A stretch of 64,000 bases of DNA from Mycolicibacterium mengxianglii (GCF_015710575.1 NZ_CP065373.1:2790001-2854000), one strand, 5' to 3'; counted from the stretch's first letter, positions 36,756 to 47,154 are shown. Notes: a model not told the origin generated them from the letters alone. Made by a program: numbers and translations.

Positions 36756-37360
36756 TGAGTGGTGTCCAGTCGACGTACCAGGTCGCCGAACTTGCCGACC
36801 ACCTCGAAGTTCGTGGCGTCAGCCGTCGCGATGTCGAAGAGGCGCTCGAGCTCATCGGAAAAGTCCGCGTCCTTCAGGCCGACCACGCATCGGCGACCCG
36901 CGCCGACCTCACCCGGGCACTGATGGCCGGCAACGTCAGCCTCACTCCCCCGGCCACCCTCGCCCAGGCCAGGCGACTGGCCGGCCACCGTGACGCGCTC
37001 TTGGCAACTCCGGTCTACACCCACGACACCCTGCGCGCGCTGCGCGGTGACACCAAGACCTCCAGCACTCGGACGTGGCTCACCCGCCGCCGTGACAACC
37101 ACGAGGTGTTCACCATCACCCACAACGGTCGCACCTTGATCCCGGCGTTTCAGCTCGATGAGCAGGGCCGGCCCCGTCCGGAGTTGCAGCCCATTCTCGA
37201 AGCGCTTTCCGAAGCCGGTATCACCGGATGGTCGCTGTGGACCTGGCTGACCAGCCCGACGGCGCTGCTCTCGGGAGAGGTCCCCGAGCAGCTCGCCCGC
37301 CGTGCTCCGGCGCGTGTGCACCGTGCCGCCCGGCGGTTCGCGGCCACTACCGCCGCCTGA
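36755..37360 (+). CDS. Xre/MbcA/ParS-type antitoxin
   Basis: A 201-residue protein with C-terminal region resembling the MbcA/ParS/Xre toxin-binding domain (DUF2384): FQLDEQGRPRPELQPILEAL, then GWSLWTWLTSPTALLSGEVP. The N-terminal 100 residues are helical with an RADLTRALMAGN stretch and are longer than in M. tuberculosis MbcA. It lies 6 bases before a RES toxin, the standard order for these pairs. It likely inhibits the toxin and represses the operon. Confidence 0.8.
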   Translation: MSGVQSTYQVAELADHLEVRGVSRRDVEEALELIGKVRVLQADHASATRADLTRALMAGNVSLTPPATLAQARRLAGHRDALLATPVYTHDTLRALRGDTKTSSTRTWLTRRRDNHEVFTITHNGRTLIPAFQLDEQGRPRPELQPILEALSEAGITGWSLWTWLTSPTALLSGEVPEQLARRAPARVHRAARRFAATTAA

Positions 37361-37366
37361 CCGCGG

Positions 37367-38083
37367 ATGCGTCTCGCGCCGGCGGATCTCGACTGTCCTG
37401 ATCCCGACGGATGTCCAGTTGTGCCCACATTGGCCCGACTCCGCACCACCACCCTGCGCGCAGGCACGCCGCTGTACCGGGTTTATGACGCCACGTGGGG
37501 TTACGACGAGCACAATCCAGGTCACGGTGACGCCCGCTTCTCCCCCATCGACGATCCGGCAACCGCGGCCCGGCTGCCCAGCATGTACCTCGCGGCGACC
37601 CCGACCGCAGCATTGCTGGAAACCGTCTTCCACGACGTTCACCAAGTCAGCGGGCGGATCGTCTACGAACGGGACCTCCGCGGAAAACTGTTGGCGCACT
37701 TGAGAGTACCGACCGCAGCCACCCTCGGGGACCTTCGTGATGCCGAACTGGGCCGGCTGGGTCTGTCCCGATCTCAGGTGGTATCCAGTCCCGCGGAGCA
37801 CTATCCCTGCACCCGCCGGTTGGCCGATGGGGTGCTGCGGCACGCTCGGCGTGGACGTGCCCTGAGCGGTCTCATCTGGCACTCCCGGCAAGCAGAGCTC
37901 GCGGACACCCCACCAGTGGAGGTTGTGGTGCTCTTCGGTGGCCCGCGCTATCCGGCTCAGCGGGGCAGCTGGGAACTCTTCGGGCCGGGTGCGTCATCGT
38001 TGTACGACGGGCCGGGCCGGCTCCTCATCGATGAGATCGCCGAGGCGCTGGACGCGGTCATCGAACTCGAGGACGCTCGATAA
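37367..38083 (+). CDS. RES domain toxin (NAD-degrading, MbcT/ParT type)
   Basis: A 238-residue RES-domain protein. The R-E-S residues that name the fold are visible: R38 in LYRVYDATWG, E85 in TAALLETVFHD and Ser in RALSGLIWHSRQ. Members act as NAD phosphorylases or ADP-ribosyltransferases that deplete NAD when free of antitoxin. It ends 5 bases before the convergent MOSC fusion gene. Confidence 0.87.
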   Translation: MRLAPADLDCPDPDGCPVVPTLARLRTTTLRAGTPLYRVYDATWGYDEHNPGHGDARFSPIDDPATAARLPSMYLAATPTAALLETVFHDVHQVSGRIVYERDLRGKLLAHLRVPTAATLGDLRDAELGRLGLSRSQVVSSPAEHYPCTRRLADGVLRHARRGRALSGLIWHSRQAELADTPPVEVVVLFGGPRYPAQRGSWELFGPGASSLYDGPGRLLIDEIAEALDAVIELEDAR

Positions 38084-38087
38084 CGGG

Positions 38088-39848
38088 TCACAGATCGAGA
38101 ACAAGGTCTTCGACGGGTTGGGCACAGCAGAGCAGGACGTTGCCCAGCGCAGGCGCTTCGATGGGTTCGGGGTCGTAGCTCACCGCACCTGAATGCACCG
38201 CGGTTTCGCAGTTGTGGCACACCCCGGTGCGGCACGACCACCGAGTGGGGACGTCACATGCCTCGGCCAGTTCGAGCAGAGCGCCGTACCCGGAGTCCCA
38301 CGAAACTGAGAGATCACTGCGCGCGAACGTGACCTCGGGGCCGCTTCCCACGGGGCCGGACGGCGGATGCGGCGGCCGAGACGGTGTGCTGATTCCCGGC
38401 GTCAGACCCTGTTTCACGCCGAACTGCTCGGTGTGAATTCGGGTGCCGTCGATTCCGTACTCGGCCAGGATGCGGACGATACCGGTCATGAAGGCATCCG
38501 GACCGCAGACGTAGACATCGGCGTCGCGCGGAATTTGCAGACTTGCCAGCGCTGCGGCGCCGAGACGCCCGTCCACGGTGTAGTCGGTGCCGCGGCGATC
38601 CGACGGCCGCGGCCGGCTGTAGGCGATGTAACAGTGCCCGTCCTCCAGTCGCGCGATGGTGCGGCGCGCCTCGTCCAAGAAGGGATGTTCGGTTCCGTCG
38701 CGGGCGCCGTGCAGCCACCAGACCTGCCGGGTGCTGGACCGTCCCGCCAGGTCGTTCAGCATCGAGAGCACCGGGGTGACCCCGATCCCGGCGGACAGCA
38801 GCACGACCGGTCCATCGCCATCTGCGAGGACGAAGGTTCCACGGGGTGCGGCGACGTCGATCTGGTCGCCGATGTGCACGTGCCGCTTGAGGAAGCCGCT
38901 GGCCGCGCCCTGCGGTTCTTCTTTGACGCCGATGCGGTAGGTACCGGATTCCGTCGCATTCGACAGTGAGTAGTTGCGTATCCAGCTCGGGCCTGTCCCC
39001 TCGGCCTGCAACCGGACGGTGATGAACTGTCCGGCAACCCATTTCGGCAAGGGGGCACCGTCAGGGTCGGCCAGTGTCAGGGAACGGACATGGCCGCTCT
39101 CGTCGCGGGCCTCGGTCACCGTCAGCGGGCGGAAACCGTTCCAGGCGGGCGGAGGTAGCGCAGCGGCAGCAGTCAGTCCAGAGTTTCCGCTGCCTACTGC
39201 CCCATCCCCCTGAGCCACCAGGTTGCGCAGAGATTCCTGCCACCCGGGGCTCAAGGCGGGAACTCTCAACGCCCGCAACAGGCCGTCCTGCGGGTGCCCG
39301 GGAAGGTAAAGCAGGGCGTCGACCTCGGCGACGGTCACCTGCTCGGGTCCAGATTTCACTTTGACAACAGGTTGTCCGGCTTCGAGCGAGCCCTCGCTGA
39401 TGACCCGGCAGTAGAAACCCGGCCGGCGGTGCATGACCAGTAATGCGGCCATTCGCGGTTCACCCAGTCGTAGGCCGACCCGGTAGCACGTGACCCGAGG
39501 TTGGCTGACCTCGAGGACGACCTCGCCGATGCGATACCGGTCCCCGATGCAAACCTCGTCGTCGGGCAGTCCGTCCACGGTCAGGTTCTCGCCGAAACTG
39601 CCCGGCGTCAGGTCATCTCGCTGCAGTTGCTGTGCCCAGTGCCGGTAGGAACCGGTCTGATAGACCAGCACCGCGCGATGCTCGCCGCCGTGCCCGCCCA
39701 AGTCGCCTTGGCCGTCGCCGGTGATGTTGAGGCGCCCGACCATGCGTGGCCCGCGGACAGGCGATTTCCACACACCGGTATGAACCGTCCGGTTGTTCCA
39801 CGTGACGTCGCGTGGAAGTCCCACGTTGACGCTGATGAGAGTCGACAT
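38088..39848 (-). CDS. MOSC-ferredoxin reductase-[2Fe-2S] fusion protein
   Basis: A 586-residue three-part protein. Residues 40-165 are a YiiM-type MOSC domain with the molybdenum-sulfur Cys C121 in RVTCYRVG. Residues 235-465 are a ferredoxin-NADP reductase module (FAD motif RNYSLS 291-296, nucleotide motif SAGIGVTP 352-359). Residues 505-586 hold a plant-type [2Fe-2S] cluster: C539, C544, C547 and C574/C575. It may reduce N-hydroxylated bases or other N-oxides, as YiiM does, with built-in electron supply. ATG at 39848 chosen by fit to family. Confidence 0.9.
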   Translation of the reverse strand: MSTLISVNVGLPRDVTWNNRTVHTGVWKSPVRGPRMVGRLNITGDGQGDLGGHGGEHRAVLVYQTGSYRHWAQQLQRDDLTPGSFGENLTVDGLPDDEVCIGDRYRIGEVVLEVSQPRVTCYRVGLRLGEPRMAALLVMHRRPGFYCRVISEGSLEAGQPVVKVKSGPEQVTVAEVDALLYLPGHPQDGLLRALRVPALSPGWQESLRNLVAQGDGAVGSGNSGLTAAAALPPPAWNGFRPLTVTEARDESGHVRSLTLADPDGAPLPKWVAGQFITVRLQAEGTGPSWIRNYSLSNATESGTYRIGVKEEPQGAASGFLKRHVHIGDQIDVAAPRGTFVLADGDGPVVLLSAGIGVTPVLSMLNDLAGRSSTRQVWWLHGARDGTEHPFLDEARRTIARLEDGHCYIAYSRPRPSDRRGTDYTVDGRLGAAALASLQIPRDADVYVCGPDAFMTGIVRILAEYGIDGTRIHTEQFGVKQGLTPGISTPSRPPHPPSGPVGSGPEVTFARSDLSVSWDSGYGALLELAEACDVPTRWSCRTGVCHNCETAVHSGAVSYDPEPIEAPALGNVLLCCAQPVEDLVLDL

Positions 39849-39941
39849 GGCATTCCCCAATGCGTCTCGCGGACGGTCTCGCTGATGACCTGAGCACGAG
39901 TGTGGCAGCACTTCGCCGGTGAGGGAAGTGCCTGGCCCACC

Positions 39942-40619
39942 TCAGCGAGCCGCCGACAGACCCGCCTTGACATCACGCGACAAGCTGTCGGCCAGGACCT
40001 CATGCTCACCGGCGAACAAACCGTCGAGAGCCCTGGTCGCCACCACTGCCGGATCGATCTTCTTGTCGGCGGGGATGTAGGAAACCATATCGGTGTCCAT
40101 GTAGCCGACGTGTAACGCCGTTACGTCAATTCCTCTCGGAGCCAACTCTTCTCGTACCGCGTCTGTCAGCGCCCACGCCGCCGCCTTGGCCGCCGAGTAC
40201 GCGCCACTGGTCGACGGATGCAGCCAGGACAGCACCGAGAGCACGTTCAGGATTGCGCCGCCGCCGTTTCCCTCGATGACAGGGGCGAAACCGCGGATGA
40301 CCTGCAGGGTGCCGAAGTAATGTGTCTCCATCTCGAGGCGGATGTCCTCGAGCGATCCGTCGAGCAACCCGGAGCGGGTCGAGACCCCGGCGTTGTTCAC
40401 CAAAACATTGACGTCGGAGGCGATTTCGGCAGCACGCCGGATGGACTCGGGATCGGTGATATCGAGCTCGACGGGTATGACGCCCGGGAGGTCCACAGTC
40501 TCGGGCCTGCGTGCGGCGGCGTAGACCTTGGCGCCGCGCGCCACCAGTTCAACCGCGAACCGCCGGCCGAGCCCTCGGTTCGCTCCGGTTACCAACGCGG
40601 TGACGTTTTCGGTGTTCAT
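39942..40619 (-). CDS. Short-chain dehydrogenase/reductase
   Basis: A 225-residue SDR with TGANRGLGRRF (cofactor), NNAG, and YSAAKAAAWAL (Tyr-Lys). The Arg run after the first strand (AAARRPE) suggests NADPH use. The gene lies 93 bases upstream of the MOSC fusion on the same strand, so they may be co-transcribed. Substrate unknown. Confidence 0.9.
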   Translation of the reverse strand: MNTENVTALVTGANRGLGRRFAVELVARGAKVYAAARRPETVDLPGVIPVELDITDPESIRRAAEIASDVNVLVNNAGVSTRSGLLDGSLEDIRLEMETHYFGTLQVIRGFAPVIEGNGGGAILNVLSVLSWLHPSTSGAYSAAKAAAWALTDAVREELAPRGIDVTALHVGYMDTDMVSYIPADKKIDPAVVATRALDGLFAGEHEVLADSLSRDVKAGLSAAR

Positions 40620-41217
40620 GGTGTTCTCCTCGGGTTGTCTCTTGTGATCGCCAGAACGTCGTCGACGAACCGTTCAGTCCCCAGAGCCCGGGAGATTGCA
40701 GCTAGCTGGAAGCGAATACCCGCCCAACACCAGGCACCGTCGCTACGCTCGCCTCAGCAGTTTCGCAACGACCACGGGGTTGGGCCAGCCCCGACGAGCG
40801 CCGGAGTCCCATTCATGAAGACCGCTCCCAGCCAGATCGTGTTGACCCGTCGTCGAGACACGGCTCGGATACCACGTGGGATGGTCGATCTACAGCGAGA
40901 CCATCGCCGATGTCCGAAAAGCGTTTGATGAGGCAGGGATAGTCGAACGGCTGATCACCACCGAGGCCGGTTATTGGTCTGCACTGGAGCCTGCGCCGCC
41001 CAACACCTGACCGGGGTGCCCACCGGTGCCTACACGGCCACTGCGAGGTTCAACCTCCCAAGAAGAAGGAAACTGGTCGCAATGCCACCGGATCACAGGC
41101 GAGACAAAAACGTTGCACGGGATGCACTCCGTACCGAACTGCCCGTGCACTGCCGCACTACCGCACTACCGACCACTGTCTGCCCCACCCGAGGCAGCGC
41201 AACACCGAGGACCACCG
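40620..41217 (+). other. Intergenic stretch with an orphan fragment
   Basis: A short open frame (40843-41010) reads YHVGWSIYSETIADVRKAFD and VERLITTEAGYWSAL and ends at 41010, with coding-like composition but no start codon. It may be the end of a lost gene. The rest shows nothing. Confidence 0.35.
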
Positions 41218-42246
41218 ATGAGATCACCACTGACTGATCTGGGCATGACGATTCCCCTGATCGCTGCACCGATGGCCGGGGGTGCGACCACCCCGGCCAT
41301 GGTGATTGCCGCCTCCCGAGCCGGCGGGCTGGGGCTGCTGGCCGCAGGATACAAGTCAGCCGAAGCTGTGGAGGCTGAGATCGCCGCTGTTGCCGACGCA
41401 TCGGTTCCCTTTGGCGTCAACGTGTTTGCACCGAACCCGGTGCCCGTCACTGCTGAGACGTACCGCGAATACGCGGCCGCTGTGCAACAGCGGGCAGACC
41501 GGTTCGGCCTCAACCTGCCCACCGATCCCAGAGATGACGACGACGCGTTCATCGACAAGATCGACGTGTTGTTGGCCCACCCGGTGCCCGTCGTGAGCTT
41601 CACCTTCGGTGTGCCGGGCGCCGACGTCATCCGCGCCCTCGAGAAAGTGGGCACGGCCGTCGTGCAGACGGTGACCTCGCCGCAGGAGGCTGAGCTCGCC
41701 GCGGCAGCGGGTGTCGACATGCTTGCCGTGCAGGCCGCCGTCGCCGGTGGTCACTCCGGGACGCTCACCCCGGACCGCATGCCCGAACCTGTTCCGATCG
41801 GCGAGCTGATCACTCGAGTGGCTAATGCGGTGCACCTGCCGCTGATCGCCGCTGGCGGGCTGGCTACGCCGAAGGATGTTTCCGCTGCGCTGAGGGCCGG
41901 CGCTGCCGCCGCGGCGGTGGGCACAGTGCTGCTGCGCGCGGAGGAAAGCGGGGCGTCGGCCACGCATCAGGCCGCGCTCGCCGACCCGGCGCGCACCGAG
42001 ACCGTCGTCACCCGCGCCTTCACCGGCCGCCCGGCACGCGGACTCCGGAACGCATTCATCGATGAGTTCGAACCGATTGCTCCGCTGGGCTATCCGGCAA
42101 TCCATTACCTGACGAGTCCGCTGCGCAAAGCTGCCGCAGCAGCGGACGAGCCCGAGCTGCTGCACCTGTGGGCCGGCACCGGTTTCCGGCACGCCCGCAA
42201 GGAGCCGACAGCGAAGATCTTGGCAGATCTCGCTGCCGACTCCTGA
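41218..42246 (+). CDS. Nitronate monooxygenase (2-nitropropane dioxygenase family)
   Basis: A 342-residue FMN TIM barrel. Typical motifs are LIAAPMAGGATTPAM, VPFGVNVFAP, the catalytic His/Gly segment AVAGGHSGT, then GGLATPKDV and AVGTVLLRAEES. It oxidises alkyl nitronates such as 3-nitropropionate to harmless products. The ATG at 41218 fits the domain start; upstream open frame is not protein-like. Confidence 0.9.
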   Translation: MRSPLTDLGMTIPLIAAPMAGGATTPAMVIAASRAGGLGLLAAGYKSAEAVEAEIAAVADASVPFGVNVFAPNPVPVTAETYREYAAAVQQRADRFGLNLPTDPRDDDDAFIDKIDVLLAHPVPVVSFTFGVPGADVIRALEKVGTAVVQTVTSPQEAELAAAAGVDMLAVQAAVAGGHSGTLTPDRMPEPVPIGELITRVANAVHLPLIAAGGLATPKDVSAALRAGAAAAAVGTVLLRAEESGASATHQAALADPARTETVVTRAFTGRPARGLRNAFIDEFEPIAPLGYPAIHYLTSPLRKAAAAADEPELLHLWAGTGFRHARKEPTAKILADLAADS

Positions 42247-42277
42247 CGGGCTCAGTCGCGGCTGACTGGGCAGCCTC

Positions 42278-43495
42278 TCAGAAGTAGCCGCTTCCCGGCA
42301 GTCGGGTGCCGCGTGCGTAATACGCTCCGAGCGCCTGCGCCTTGTACGACGTCGGGTTGTGAGAGGCCAGCGTCCGGATATTGCGCCAATGCCGGTCCAA
42401 CAGATGTGCCTGCCGGACCACCGAGGCACCGCCGACGTCGAAGATCTGCGAGGCCGCCTTCTGGGCGAGGGCGTCCACCACCACCTTGGCCGCGGCCGCC
42501 TGCAGTGACGCCTCATGGGCGAGCTCGAGGTCGGGGTCGGTGCCACGAACGTCCGCGTCGAAGGCGATCGCCAGCGCGTCGGCAGCGGCCAGCACGGTGG
42601 CCTCGGCGGCGAAGCCGGCGGCAGCGATCTCGCCGATCTCGCGCTGCAACAGTGGATCATCGGGCGCCGTGGGTGAGGGGGCCCAGGCGAAACTGCGCGA
42701 GCGTTGATGGACGTGCGCCACGGCGTCTGCCCGGAGCGCCTGCAGCACACCGGCTTCCAGTGCGGTGACGTACAGCTGGAAGAACGCCCCCGACAGATAC
42801 AGTGCGGGTGGCTCGGTGTCGGCATCCGGCGGTGCGAACTGCAGGATTTCGTCTCGCGCGACGGTGACATCGTCGAACGTCGCCGTACCCGTGCCGGTGG
42901 CGCGCTGCCCCATCCCGTCCCAGTCGTCGACCACTGTCACGCCTGCGCGGTCGGTGGGTACCAGTGCGATCACCGTCGCGCCCGCGGGATCACTGGCGAT
43001 CACCTCGGCGTAATCGGCATACAGCGTGCCGGTGGTGAAGAATTTGGTGCCGTTGAGCCGGAAACCGTCACCGTCTGGGGTGAGTTTGGTTTTCCACGTG
43101 AATCCGCCGGCAGGAGTCGAACCGAGCTCGGTCGAGGCGTTGCCGACGATGGCGCCGCTGAGCGCGAGATCGATCACCCGGCGCCGGGCATTCTCGTCCA
43201 GACGCAGGCGCTCCTCGACATGGGAGAAGTGACCCCGCAGGATGTGCGCCACATTGACATCGGCGGTCGCCAGCGAGATGACTGTGGAGAACAGTTCGCG
43301 CAGGGTTGCGCCCCCGCCGCCCTCGGCAGTGGGCACCCGCAGTGCCCCGAGGCGCTCCTGCCGGATGAGGTTCACGGCGGCGAACGGGCGTTCGCCGGTC
43401 CGTTCGCGCTCCAGTGCGCCCTCGCCGATGGTCGCGATCAGGCGCGCGAGTCGGTCGGACCCGTAGGAAACGGGTTCGGTGTGGGTGGTGGTCAT
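42278..43495 (-). CDS. DszC/SfnB-like flavin-dependent monooxygenase (acyl-CoA dehydrogenase fold)
   Basis: A 405-residue protein with the acyl-CoA dehydrogenase fold. Central GTKFFTTGTLYADYAEV and the C-terminal RNIRTLASHNPTSYKAQALG are typical of group D flavin monooxygenases such as DszC and SfnB, which need reduced FMN from a separate reductase. Relatives oxidise organosulfur compounds. The flavin reductase at 49292 could serve it, but is not adjacent. Confidence 0.8.
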   Translation of the reverse strand: MTTTHTEPVSYGSDRLARLIATIGEGALERERTGERPFAAVNLIRQERLGALRVPTAEGGGGATLRELFSTVISLATADVNVAHILRGHFSHVEERLRLDENARRRVIDLALSGAIVGNASTELGSTPAGGFTWKTKLTPDGDGFRLNGTKFFTTGTLYADYAEVIASDPAGATVIALVPTDRAGVTVVDDWDGMGQRATGTGTATFDDVTVARDEILQFAPPDADTEPPALYLSGAFFQLYVTALEAGVLQALRADAVAHVHQRSRSFAWAPSPTAPDDPLLQREIGEIAAAGFAAEATVLAAADALAIAFDADVRGTDPDLELAHEASLQAAAAKVVVDALAQKAASQIFDVGGASVVRQAHLLDRHWRNIRTLASHNPTSYKAQALGAYYARGTRLPGSGYF

Positions 43496-43678
43496 CGGGT
43501 TGCCTCCTGGGTGACGCGGCGGAAACCGGCCGCACGGTGGGTTTCGGGCAGTTCGTGACTAGGGGGCGGGGTCACCATGCCGTACCAAGACGGTTTGTGG
43601 GACTAATCAAATCGGTGCGATTTTATTGACGCTCCGATTTTCCGGACTGCGCATCATTTTCATTGGAGGATGCAGACC

Positions 43679-44539
43679 ATGAGTGGCGAAGGAGCAATCG
43701 TCGTCGGTGTCGACGGCTCGACGGCGTCGGATGCCGCACTGCGGTGGGCGGCTGCGGAGGCCGTGTTACACCACCTGCCGCTCGCCCTGGTGTACGCCAT
43801 CGCACCGCCCACCGGCGCGTGGACCATTGGGGTGATCCCGCCAGGGTTCGCCGACGCGCAGATCCAGAGCGGCCGAGAGATCCTCCGGGACACCGACCAG
43901 AAGGCGCAGGAGCTCACACACGGATCTGTGCAGATCTCGACGGAATTGGTCTCCGCAGCCCCTGCTGTCGGCTTGCTGGACATATCCCGACGGGCCCGCA
44001 TGATCGTGGTCGGAAACCGCGGTCGCGGCGCGCTGTCGCGCACTCTTCTCGGTTCGGTCAGCACGGCCCTGGTGCATCGCGCTCACTGTCCGGTGGTGCT
44101 CATCCGCGACGAAACCAGCCCACCACCCCCGGGCGCCGCGGTCCTGCTCGGCTTCGACGGATCGTCGGCCTCGGAGCCGGCTATCTCCGTGGCCTTCGAC
44201 GAGGCCTCCACCCACGGGGTCGAGTTGATGGCGCTCCACGCCTGGTGGTCACCGGGTGCGTTCGAGCTGCCGGGCCTGGATTGGGACACCATGCGCGCAG
44301 AGGTGGACCAGCAGCTGGCTGATGCACTCGCGCCGTGGCAGCAACGCTATCCGGCGGTACCGGTCCGGCGGGTGGTGGTCCGCGATCAACCGGCGCATCA
44401 GATTGTCGAGCACTCCGGTTCCGCGCAGTTGATCGTGGTCGGCAGCCGGGGTCACGGCGCTGTGGCCGGCGCGTTACTGGGCTCGGTCAGCTCGGCGGTG
44501 GCGCAAGCCGCGAGCCGGCCCGTCATCATCGTCCGCTGA
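43679..44539 (+). CDS. Tandem universal stress protein
   Basis: A 286-residue protein of two UspA domains. Both end in the ATP-binding pattern G-x2-G-x9-[21 protein letters not shown] and [18 protein letters not shown]. In mycobacteria such proteins are often induced in hypoxia. GGAGG precedes the ATG at 43679 with 11 bases spacing, favouring it over the ATG at 43670. Confidence 0.93.
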   Translation: MSGEGAIVVGVDGSTASDAALRWAAAEAVLHHLPLALVYAIAPPTGAWTIGVIPPGFADAQIQSGREILRDTDQKAQELTHGSVQISTELVSAAPAVGLLDISRRARMIVVGNRGRGALSRTLLGSVSTALVHRAHCPVVLIRDETSPPPPGAAVLLGFDGSSASEPAISVAFDEASTHGVELMALHAWWSPGAFELPGLDWDTMRAEVDQQLADALAPWQQRYPAVPVRRVVVRDQPAHQIVEHSGSAQLIVVGSRGHGAVAGALLGSVSSAVAQAASRPVIIVR

Positions 44540-44574
44540 TTCCCGCGCCCGGCGGTTCGTTCGTTCGGGCGGTC

Positions 44575-45591
44575 TCAGACCACCAGGACGGCCGCGCCGG
44601 CGATGTGGCCGGAACTGAGGTCGCCGAGCGCGCGGTCCGCCTGATCCAGGGGATAGATCGGGCTGGTGACCTCCATGTGATGGCGGCCCGCGAAGGCGAG
44701 AAAGTCCCGGGCGTCGGCACGGGTGTTCGACGTCACCGAACGCACTTGCCGCTCTTGGAACAGGTGGCGTTGGTAGTTCAGCACGGGGATGTCGCTGAGA
44801 TGGATTCCGGCGATCGCCAATGTGCCACCGCGGTCAAGGGCCTCCAGAGCCGGCAGCACCAGGTCACCGACGGGCGCGAACAAGATTGCGGCGTCGAGTT
44901 TGACGGGCGGGTGGTCACTGGCGCCCTGCACCGAAGCCACTCCCAGAGCCAGGGCCAGGTCGCGGGCACGCGCCCCCCGGGTCATGACGTGGACCTCTGC
45001 CCCCTGCGCCAGCGCCACCTGCGCGGTGAGGTGGGCGCTCCCGCCAAACCCGTAAATGCCCAGCCGGCCACCTGGCGGGAGGTCGGCGCGCAACAGTGAC
45101 CGGTACCCGATGATGCCTGCGCACAGCAACGGCGCGAGCTCGGTGTCCGTGTAGCCGCCGGGCAGCCGGTGGACGAACGCAGCAGGTGCGGTGACGAACT
45201 CGGCGTAACCGCCGTCGGCATCCCAGCCCGTGTAGGTCGACTGCGGACACAGGTTCTCCTGGCCACTGCGGCAGAAGCGGCAGCTGCCGCAGGTGTGGCG
45301 CAGCCAAGCCACGCCAACCCGGTCGCCGATGGCGAAGCCCGGGCCGCAATCCGGCCCGACGGCGACGACCTCCCCCACCACTTCGTGGCCCGGTGTCACG
45401 TGTTGGCGGTGGACCGGTAAATCCCCCTCGCTGACGTGCAGATCGGTACGGCACACCCCGCACGCGCGCACGGCGATCAGCAACTCGCCCGTCGCAGGTT
45501 CTGTGACGTCGGTGTTGACGAATTCCAGGGGCTGTGTGCGCATCGGCCCGGGAGTTCGCACCCGCCACGCGCGCATGAACTCAGGGTGCAT
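44575..45591 (-). CDS. Zinc-type alcohol dehydrogenase, AdhA-like
   Basis: A 338-residue MDR enzyme. Catalytic zinc Cys in [10 protein letters not shown] and His-Glu in PGHEVVGEV; structural zinc set [15 protein letters not shown]; nucleotide fold [17 protein letters not shown]. It matches the AdhA/YjgB-like class of alcohol dehydrogenases. It is convergent with the universal stress protein gene (35 bases). Start 45591 or the Met six codons later. Confidence 0.9.
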   Translation of the reverse strand: MHPEFMRAWRVRTPGPMRTQPLEFVNTDVTEPATGELLIAVRACGVCRTDLHVSEGDLPVHRQHVTPGHEVVGEVVAVGPDCGPGFAIGDRVGVAWLRHTCGSCRFCRSGQENLCPQSTYTGWDADGGYAEFVTAPAAFVHRLPGGYTDTELAPLLCAGIIGYRSLLRADLPPGGRLGIYGFGGSAHLTAQVALAQGAEVHVMTRGARARDLALALGVASVQGASDHPPVKLDAAILFAPVGDLVLPALEALDRGGTLAIAGIHLSDIPVLNYQRHLFQERQVRSVTSNTRADARDFLAFAGRHHMEVTSPIYPLDQADRALGDLSSGHIAGAAVLVV

Positions 45592-45652
45592 GATCCGCCA
45601 CCTCCGTCGTCGAGAGCGTGGGTCGTCGTGGAGTGAGGCTATCGAACCATGC

Positions 45653-46348
45653 CTAGACCACAACAGCCCAGACCGCGGCGTAATGGCACGACGCCGCCGC
45701 AGCCGTGAACGCATGGAAGAACTCGTGATAGCCGAACGTCCTCGGCCACGGGTTCGGCCAGCGCAGTCCGTAGAAGATCGCGCCGATGTTGTAGAGCACT
45801 CCACCGGCCACCAGCAACGCGACGACCACCCAACCCCCGCCCTGCAGCAGGGTTTCGGCGAAATAGATCGCCACGTAGCCGAGCAGCAGGTACAGCGGCA
45901 CTCCGACCCACCGTGGTGATGAGGGCCAGAACATCTTGAGCACGACCCCGGCAGCGGCGCCGCCCCAGACCACCGTCAACACCACGTCGCCGGTTTGAGG
46001 TGGCATGGCCAGCAGGGCAAACGGTGTGTAGCTACCGGCGATGAAGACGAAGATCAACGAATGATCAAGGCGTTTCATCCATTTCAGCGTCACCGGGGAA
46101 TGCCAGTGTCGTCGGTGGTACAAAGCGCTGACGCTGAACATGGCCACGACGGCGGCGGCGTAGATCAGCGACGCCCAGATCGCCGTCGGGGAATGGGTGC
46201 CCCACGCGCCGGCGACCAGCGCGGCGCCGGCGATCACCGCCAGGGCGGCCAGGACCAGATGAATCCACCCACGGGCGCGCGGCCTGCCGATGACATGGGT
46301 GATGGTGTCGACCAGAGTGTGCGGCAGGTCATCCGGAGGCGCCTCCAT
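45653..46348 (-). CDS. Hemolysin III/TrhA family membrane protein
   Basis: A 231-residue protein with seven membrane helices of the PAQR/hemolysin III family. The conserved pattern is visible: [30 protein letters not shown], and a late [15 protein letters not shown], with the zinc-binding His/Asp residues. Members in bacteria are linked to membrane lipid energetics; the hemolysis label is historical. It is the second CREST-superfamily gene in the window. Confidence 0.92.
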   Translation of the reverse strand: MEAPPDDLPHTLVDTITHVIGRPRARGWIHLVLAALAVIAGAALVAGAWGTHSPTAIWASLIYAAAVVAMFSVSALYHRRHWHSPVTLKWMKRLDHSLIFVFIAGSYTPFALLAMPPQTGDVVLTVVWGGAAAGVVLKMFWPSSPRWVGVPLYLLLGYVAIYFAETLLQGGGWVVVALLVAGGVLYNIGAIFYGLRWPNPWPRTFGYHEFFHAFTAAAASCHYAAVWAVVV

Positions 46349-46459
46349 GGGCCCGCTCAGGAATGGCGGCGACGCACCGTCTTTGCTCGCGTTCAGGACG
46401 TCTCCGATGTTGATGGGGACGACACAAGCCGAAAGGACTGCGTCGAGTGCCGCGTCAGC

Positions 46460-47137
46460 CTACCGTGCCGACCTCGAGCGTTGGTGCTCTCGAGTGGGCG
46501 GTGGCATGGCCAGCAGCACGAGCGCGGCAACGAGCTGCCAACCGATGATGGTGTACACCGCCCCCCGTTCCCAGAACCCACCGCCGGCAGGCACTGCGTT
46601 GTCGGCGGCGCCGTTGAGCATGAGCGCCGCTGCGCAGGCCAGGCCGACCGACCCCAGGCTGCAACTTGCCCACCCAAAGCCGACGCAGCCACGTCGTCCT
46701 TGCCGTAACAGCCCGGCCCCGGCGGCGATCAGTGCCAGGTTGCCTCCCACGATGGCGCCCACGGCGCCGACGATGTGGGCACTCTGATCGACCCCTACCC
46801 CGCTGTGGCACAGCCCGACAAGCGACGAGCCCACCCCGTAGACGACGGCGAGGCCAAGGAAAACCCGCACCTGCGGCCGGCGACGTGCGGTGGCACCCGC
46901 CAGGAAGCTCGCAGCCACGAACGCGATGCCCTGCTGGATGAACGCCAGGTTCATCCACCCGGCCCACGGAGAGTGCCCGGGCCTACCGAGATCGCTGATG
47001 AAATCCACCGAGTACGAGTAGCCCCTCAGGTGCGCCGCGACAAGTGCCTCGGTGCCGAGATACCACAACCCGGACACCAGCCAGAGCGCAGCTGCCAACA
47101 CTGTTGGCCTTCTCGAGATGTTCGGTCCACTGATCAC
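46460..47137 (-). CDS. DUF998 family membrane protein
   Basis: A 225-residue protein with six membrane helices. SVDFISDLGRPGHSPWAGWMN and VGLCHSGVGVDQSAHIVGA are the conserved DUF998 landmarks. Function unknown. It starts 17 bases from a divergent exported protein gene, so promoters must overlap or transcripts be leaderless. Confidence 0.8.
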   Translation of the reverse strand: MISGPNISRRPTVLAAALWLVSGLWYLGTEALVAAHLRGYSYSVDFISDLGRPGHSPWAGWMNLAFIQQGIAFVAASFLAGATARRRPQVRVFLGLAVVYGVGSSLVGLCHSGVGVDQSAHIVGAVGAIVGGNLALIAAGAGLLRQGRRGCVGFGWASCSLGSVGLACAAALMLNGAADNAVPAGGGFWERGAVYTIIGWQLVAALVLLAMPPPTREHQRSRSAR

Positions 47138-47154
47138 CGGTTTAGTGTGGTGCC

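Noticed and set aside
43590-43615. DosR box before the universal stress protein gene
   Set aside because: GGGACT at 43599-43604 gives only a left half site; the right half (AGTCCC) is missing.
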